DNA of 64,000 nt, taken from positions 2,050,073 through 2,114,072 of the forward strand of contig NW_022985552.1 of the NCBI RefSeq assembly GCF_010093815.1, given 5' to 3'. Positions 59,601 to 64,000 of the stretch are shown here, piece after piece. The number at the start of each line of letters is the position of its first letter. The stretch's first letter is position 1. The notes under the pieces are model-generated. The model worked only from the letters and a program-made list of their open reading frames with translations. It was not told where the DNA came from and ran no database searches. A program made the position numbers and the translations under genes. This stretch comes from Pseudovirgaria hyperparasitica (lineage: Eukaryota; Ascomycota; Dothideomycetes; Acrospermales; Acrospermaceae).

Positions 59601-61461
59601 ATTATCCCGGTGTCGTAGTGCCCTCTAGTATATTATCTAGCGTAAGCGATCGCTATTAATTATAGATATTATAGATATAGATAGGCCCTATACTTATCTA
59701 GAGATATAGCGTTATCCGGAGGTTATTACGTTCGGTATAAGACTATTCTAAGAGCGGGATCGACTTATATATATAAAATATAACTCTCCTATCTAGGCCC
59801 GTAGGGTAGATAGTATAGTATCCTAGGTGTGTTATTAGCTTATTAGTTTAGTAGTATTTATATAGTTCCTAGATAGCTATTATTACGGCTTCTATTTCTT
59901 CTAGGAGCGTCGCTTGGTTTTCTCGTTTATATTATACGTTCGCCTAATAATAATAAGTATATCTTATACCCTTATTAGGTACTAGGGAAAGTTCGAGTCT
60001 ATATATTAGTAGCGCTAAGGCGTAATTATTCTCGCGCGGTAGCGGCTTTAAGTATACCCCGGGGTCGGCCTATCTTTCTCTATATAGTATACTATTACGC
60101 GTTATTCTCTCCCCTTCGGGGGGTGGTTACTAGATTTATAAGTAAAGTTAGGGATAGCGGCGAGGGTAGCGAGGGCCTTATAGCTTAGTATATCTACCTT
60201 ACTCCTCTTATCTTTATCGCGTTAATATATTCTATAACCTACTTACGTTTCGTACACGTTACTGACTAGGATAGGTGTTTCCCGTTATAGTTAGAGTACT
60301 TAGCGGTGTCCCTATCTCGCGTCTCGTCGCTCTACGTCTTATAAGGGCATGCCTTAGTATTATGGCCCTATTTATACCACCTATAGGCGGTCTTCTAAGA
60401 GTACCTCTGCCTAGTATACCTATATCCCTAATAGTTAAAGTATTATATTATTACCTATGCTCTATCCCATGGTTCCGCCGTAAGTAGCTCTCCTTTAGCT
60501 AGGAAGCCCTTCTACGTTATTCTATAGGCGAGAGCGGGGTCCCTAAGCTCTACTATTATAGTAGAGTACTTTTTCGATTTTATCTTAATCCCTTAGACAT
60601 TCTTCTACCACGCCTTTATAATCTTAATTCTAGGGTACTTTAGTTCGTTAGATTACTCTATTCGCTTAATATTATCTTCTCTAATAACGTGTCCTTAGAT
60701 AGGGATAGTATATATCTATATCGGGTACGTGGTTACGTAGACGGACGCGCTAGGGAAGATATCGTTAATCGCGTTTAGGTCGCGCGAGATAGTCTACTAG
60801 GCCGTATTAGTAGTAGTAGTTAGTACTATACCTCCTAGAGTAAGTTTAGTAGCTACTATATTTAACTATATCCCTTTCTATTTATTAATCTTATTTATAA
60901 TATCCTTTAGGGACGCTTACTAGACTTATATAAGTACTTCTTTATCCTAGATAGCGACTTATATACTATATACCCCGTCTATAGATACCCTTAGTATTTT
61001 AGCTAATATAGCTGTTCCATTTATAGGTGCGGCGACCTATGCCTACGTACTAGGGCGTTTTCCCTAGGTAAGGCCCTCCTAGATCCTCTATAGGCTGGCC
61101 TCTATATAATCTAGTCTAGATTCTAGGTCTAATTCCGGCGCCTATTTTACTTCTATAGTAAGCTCCCTAATATTCTAGACGAGGTTCCGGAAGATACTAA
61201 GGAGGGCCGTTTCTCCCTTCTCGACTTCCCTCTCTATACGTACTATCTAGTAGTTAATCTTATCTAGGAGGGTCTCCCCGGGTAGGGTCCCCTCTATCTC
61301 TATTATCTATAGTATTATACGCTCTTAGTTATTCGTCGTTTATTAGACGGGGGTTTAATTATTCTAGGATATACCGCTATATGGCCGTTTCTACCGTACT
61401 AGTATTAGGGGTATACCCGGTAGAAGCCGGGGTACGTTAGTACCTAAGGCCGCTATAATTA

Positions 61462-61486
61462 TTAGTTAAGGGTAGCCCTTAACTAA
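61462..61486. repeat. LINE palindrome, LINE III 5' copy
   Basis: Centre TAGCC, 238 bases from the 5' end. Confidence 0.9.
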
Positions 61487-61724
61487 TAAAAGGGGGTCGG
61501 CGTATCGGCGTTTATTAGATATAGTCTATACTTATATTATCGAAGAGTCTTCGAGCGTATATATATAGTATCTCTATATATTAGTATCGTCGCGTATTAT
61601 ACGCTATACGTACGCACGTATGTCGGAGGTTATTATACTCGGTGTACTCTATCGTTTAATGTATGTAAATCGCTGTTTTACCCCGAATTAACTAGTTTAG
61701 TCCGTTAGGGTGTAAGAAGTTTTT

Positions 61725-62057
61725 CTATTATTTAATATAGTATTACTTATCCCTATAGTAGATTATATTAATCTTCTTAGTTCTAGTTAGACTATCTTAA
61801 CTATAGTACTATATAGGGAGTAATTCGAATATAAGAATAGAGTTATTAGATAGTAGTATAGTTAAATAGAATAATAGAGTGTATTCTATTATAGGACGAA
61901 TTACTACTAAACCCTTTTAGTAGAAATCCGAGAGTATATATATAAAGAGACGCTAATCTATCTAGTACGTAACTATTTACCGCCCTTCACGCTACCTTCT
62001 AACTCTATTAGCTAAGGTATATACGGATCGGGTTATACCTAAGGCTAAGTCCTAATA
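61725..62057 (-). mobile_element. Chromovirus H, piece 8 (leader and 5' LTR)
   Basis: Collinear with about 50,268-50,595 of B. The LTR is 61830-62057 (228 bp), both ends decayed to TA. This is the right-hand end of H. Confidence 0.88.
61830..62057 (-). repeat. 5' LTR of chromovirus H
   Basis: 228 bp, same layout as the LTRs of A and B; its partner should lie in the gap at 22,182-22,616. Confidence 0.88.
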
Positions 62058-62417
62058 AAGAAACCTTTATAAAAGAAAAAACTCCCTTCTCTCTATAATT
62101 ATATCTTATTAAACCTTTATATTATCTTAAGTATATAGCTATTAGAAATATCTATAGTCTATAATCTATAGTACTATTATTTTACCCTTAGATAGTATAT
62201 ATAGAGTATAGGGGTTATTAGTTAAGGGTTACCCTTAACTAATAATTAGAGTTCTTCTAGGGTTCTTCTAGTATATACTAGAGTCTATCTAGTATATATC
62301 TAGTTACTTCTAGTATATATATCTAGATCTATTAGTATTAAGGAAGAGAGAGATATATAAGTATCTACTAGGTAATCTCCTTAGAGTACTTATTAAGCTA
62401 CTATATAATATTAGAGG
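62058..62417 (-). mobile_element. LINE IV fragment (3' end), heavily RIPped
   Basis: Matches the LINE 3' region beginning AAGAAACC, including the palindrome at 62218-62242. Its outermost 3' end appears to lie across H, at the (AAT)n at 22,124. The flanks share ATATTTAATTAA (22108-22119 and 62418-62429), consistent with one 5'-truncated LINE later split by H. Confidence 0.7.
62218..62242. repeat. LINE palindrome, LINE IV
   Basis: Centre TTACC, altered on both strands. Confidence 0.85.
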
Positions 62418-62429
62418 ATATTTAATTAA

Positions 62430-63163
62430 TACTCTAAGAGACTAAACTAGTTAACTTAGAGTAATATAATAATTTATATATATTAATTAATAGAGTATAC
62501 TAAGTATAATAACCTCTAATATATATATATATATATATATAGTATATAAGATATAATAATACTAATATATAGAGATACTATATATATATACTTAAAAACT
62601 CTTTAAAGATATAAGTATAGACTACTACTACTAAATACTAATATACTAACTCCCTTTTATTAATTAAGGGTAGCCCTTAACTAATACTATAGAGGCCTTA
62701 GATACTAATATACCCTAGCTTCTACTAGGTATATCTCTAACTCTAGTATAGTAGAAATAGCTATATAGTAGAATATTCTAGAATAATTAAACCTCTATCT
62801 AAAAAGTAATATATAATTAAGAATATAGAGTACTATAGATAAAGAAGAAAGAGGGGACCCTATCTAGAGATACCCTTCTAGATAAAATTAACTACTAGAT
62901 AGTATATATAGAGAGAGAGATTAAGAAAGGTAAGACTACTCTTCTTAGTATCTTCTAGAGCCTAGTCTAGAATATTAAGAAACTTATTATAGAAGTAAAA
63001 TAAATACTAGAAATAAGTCTAGAATTAAGGTTAGACTAAATTAAGGCTAGCCTACTAAGAATCTAGAAAGGCCTTACCTAGAAAAAATATCTATCTATCT
63101 AGGCCTAGATTATAGTACTACTAGATAGTATAACTAGAATAATCTAAATACTAAGAATATCTA
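62430..63163 (+). mobile_element. LINE V fragment (5' end), most heavily RIPped copy
   Basis: Aligns with the first ~730 bases of LINE II, starting near CTCTAAGAGACTAAAC, with palindrome at 62660-62684. Almost no CpG, CpA or TpG remain, so it is likely the oldest copy. Cut at its right end by LINE VI. Confidence 0.75.
62660..62684. repeat. LINE palindrome, LINE V
   Basis: One arm has an extra change (TTAATTAAGGG), centre TAGCC. Confidence 0.8.
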
Positions 63164-63637
63164 TAATAATAATAATAATATTAGTAAACTAGGTAGAGTA
63201 CCACTCTATAGGCGTATACCTCCTCTAGTCTAAGCTACTATATAAGAAGAAACCTACGAATAGGAAAAACTCCCTTATATCCATGACTACGCTCTATCTA
63301 TCCTCTTATTCTTTATATATATATAGCCCTAGGGGCTACCTATAGGCCTATAGCCTATATTATAATAGTTTACCCTTAGATAGCACGTATAGGTGCGGAG
63401 ATTATTAGTTAAGGGCTGCCCTTAACTAATAATCGCGGTTCTCCCGGGGTTCTTCCGACGTATACCGGGGTTCTTCTAGTATATATTAGGCTTCTTCCGG
63501 CATATATACGCGGGTCTACTAGAACTAGAGGAGAGAAAGGTATATAAGTATCTATCGGGCGATATCCTTAGGGTACTTATTAAGCTATTGCGTAATGTTA
63601 GAGGTCCTTGTTATACGGACGAGGGCTTATCTTAGGT
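63164..63637 (-). mobile_element. LINE VI fragment (3' end)
   Basis: (AAT)n tail at the left, then near-identical to LINE I 31,291-31,760. Similarity stops abruptly at about 63,637. Contains the palindrome at 63405-63429. Confidence 0.8.
63405..63429. repeat. LINE palindrome, LINE VI, unmutated centre
   Basis: Centre CTGCC, the only copy that keeps TpG. It makes both 12-base arms perfectly complementary and is probably ancestral. Confidence 0.9.
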
Positions 63638-64000
63638 CTCTAGTTCGGAGTTAGATAACTCCTATAGGTTCGACGTGCCCTATACCATTAGGCCCTACTC
63701 CTATTTTCGCCTTATCTTATCCCCTCTAGGCTTATACCTCCGGCTCTACTAGGAGAGGTAACCGAAGCCTCTCCTAGCTAGATAACTATAAGATTTACTC
63801 CTTAAACTTATAATACTAGCGTATATACCTTATAGGCGACACGTTCTATCTCTTTATAACTCGATACACGTATCCGTTCTCTCGGGCTATATAGTAGTCT
63901 CTCTAGCTAGGACGTAATCCTATCTACTTCTAGATATACTAAGGGTTAGAGCCTATTAAAGGGGTAAGGTCCTTAGAGCTAGTAGTTACTACTATATACC
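63638..64000. other. Unidentified RIP-affected sequence at the right edge
   Basis: Moderately AT-rich, few CpA/TpG, no ORF. It matches neither the continuation of LINE VI nor that of LINE V. It could be another repeat or another part of a LINE joined by a rearrangement. Confidence 0.5.

Larger units (their letters stand above)
56403..61724 (-). mobile_element. LINE III: full-length Tad-like non-LTR retrotransposon, 5,322 bp, RIP-degraded
   Basis: TSD CTATTATTTAATAT; 3' tail (AAT)n at the left. The RT box is still intact as YVDD (57977-57988) and GDFN is readable near 59,588, but TAG/TAA stops abound. ORF2 remnant about 56,700-59,850, ORF1 remnant to about 60,900, both minus. Palindromes at 56645-56669 and 61462-61486. 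Probably the least decayed of the LINEs. Confidence 0.88.
22617..62057 (-). mobile_element. Chromovirus H: host Ty3/gypsy element split into eight pieces by nested insertions
   Basis: Minus-strand copy of the same 7.4-kb family as A and B, RIP-degraded. Pieces: 22617-23651, 31038-31290, 36596-37528, 42841-43222, 50596-51101, 51683-53956, 54896-56402, 61725-62057. Read end to end without the duplicated target sites they align collinearly with uninterrupted copy B and total about 7.15 kb, plus about 265 bp missing in the gap. Each interruption is one transposon with a TSD: A (AGTAA), LINE I, LINE II, B (TATTA), TRIM (TAAAC), SINE-like, LINE III. The right-hand (5') LTR is 61830-62057. H is therefore older than all seven. 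Confidence 0.9.

Noticed and set aside
60275-60487. 70-codon plus-strand frame (also 38785-38982 minus) as a membrane protein
   Set aside because: Both are antisense readings of the LINE ORF1 zinc-knuckle region; their hydrophobicity is a mirror of that sequence.
21892-64000. CRISPR array, rRNA or bacterial-type mobile element
   Set aside because: Direct repeats are all explained by LTRs and LINE modules; the organism is a fungus.

Overview
The window looks like nuclear DNA of a filamentous ascomycete (Pezizomycotina). Genes have short GT-AG introns (44-57 bases, with a few longer ones). They encode fungal Zn2Cys6 regulators and a Kre6/Skn1 cell-wall protein. The repeat half carries the mark of repeat-induced point mutation (RIP): CpA and TpG are almost gone, TpA is in excess, and former Trp and Gln codons now read TAG or TAA. 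Gene-rich blocks next to AT-rich RIP-degraded blocks are well known in Dothideomycetes such as Leptosphaeria, but I cannot fix the genus.

Bases 1-21,900 are ordinary gene space with six genes: a SNF2-family ATPase running off the left edge (-), a Zn2Cys6 regulator (+, 7 exons), a GH16 Kre6/Skn1-type glucan-synthesis protein (-), thiamine pyrophosphokinase (-), a second Zn2Cys6 regulator (+) and a zinc-type alcohol dehydrogenase/quinone reductase-like enzyme (+). They are unrelated housekeeping and regulatory genes and I see no cluster logic. A ~500-bp RIP-affected element with 52-bp terminal inverted repeats lies between the first two genes.

Bases 21,900-64,000 are a nested pile of transposons that can be taken apart from target-site duplications (TSDs). 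One minus-strand Ty3/gypsy chromovirus ('H') is cut into eight pieces from 22,617 to 62,057. Into it went chromovirus A (+, 23,652-31,037), LINE I (-, 31,291-36,595), LINE II (+, 37,529-42,840), chromovirus B (-, 43,223-50,595), a 581-bp TRIM-like element (51,102-51,682), a 939-bp tRNA-headed SINE-like element (-, 53,957-54,895) and LINE III (-, 56,403-61,724). Each has a visible TSD. H itself probably sits in a truncated LINE IV, which lies in the 5' end of an older LINE V. LINE VI and an unidentified repeat close the window.

Five observations stand out. (1) Every chromovirus copy carries, between pol and the 3' LTR and on the opposite strand, an apparent 175-aa gene with a 62-base intron and identical 329/62/199-base architecture. 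(2) The LINEs carry a 25-bp palindrome about 240 bases from both ends. (3) The TRIM-like element has a 17-base sequence after its LTR exactly complementary to the LTR just downstream of a TATA box, as expected for self-priming; the chromoviruses show a weaker version. (4) The SINE-like element is essentially free of RIP inside a heavily RIPped region, has perfect Pol III A and B boxes, and a 3' end resembling the LINEs. (5) RIP appears to have touched the last codons of the neighbouring dehydrogenase gene. I found no effector-like gene, functional tRNA, rRNA or CRISPR array.
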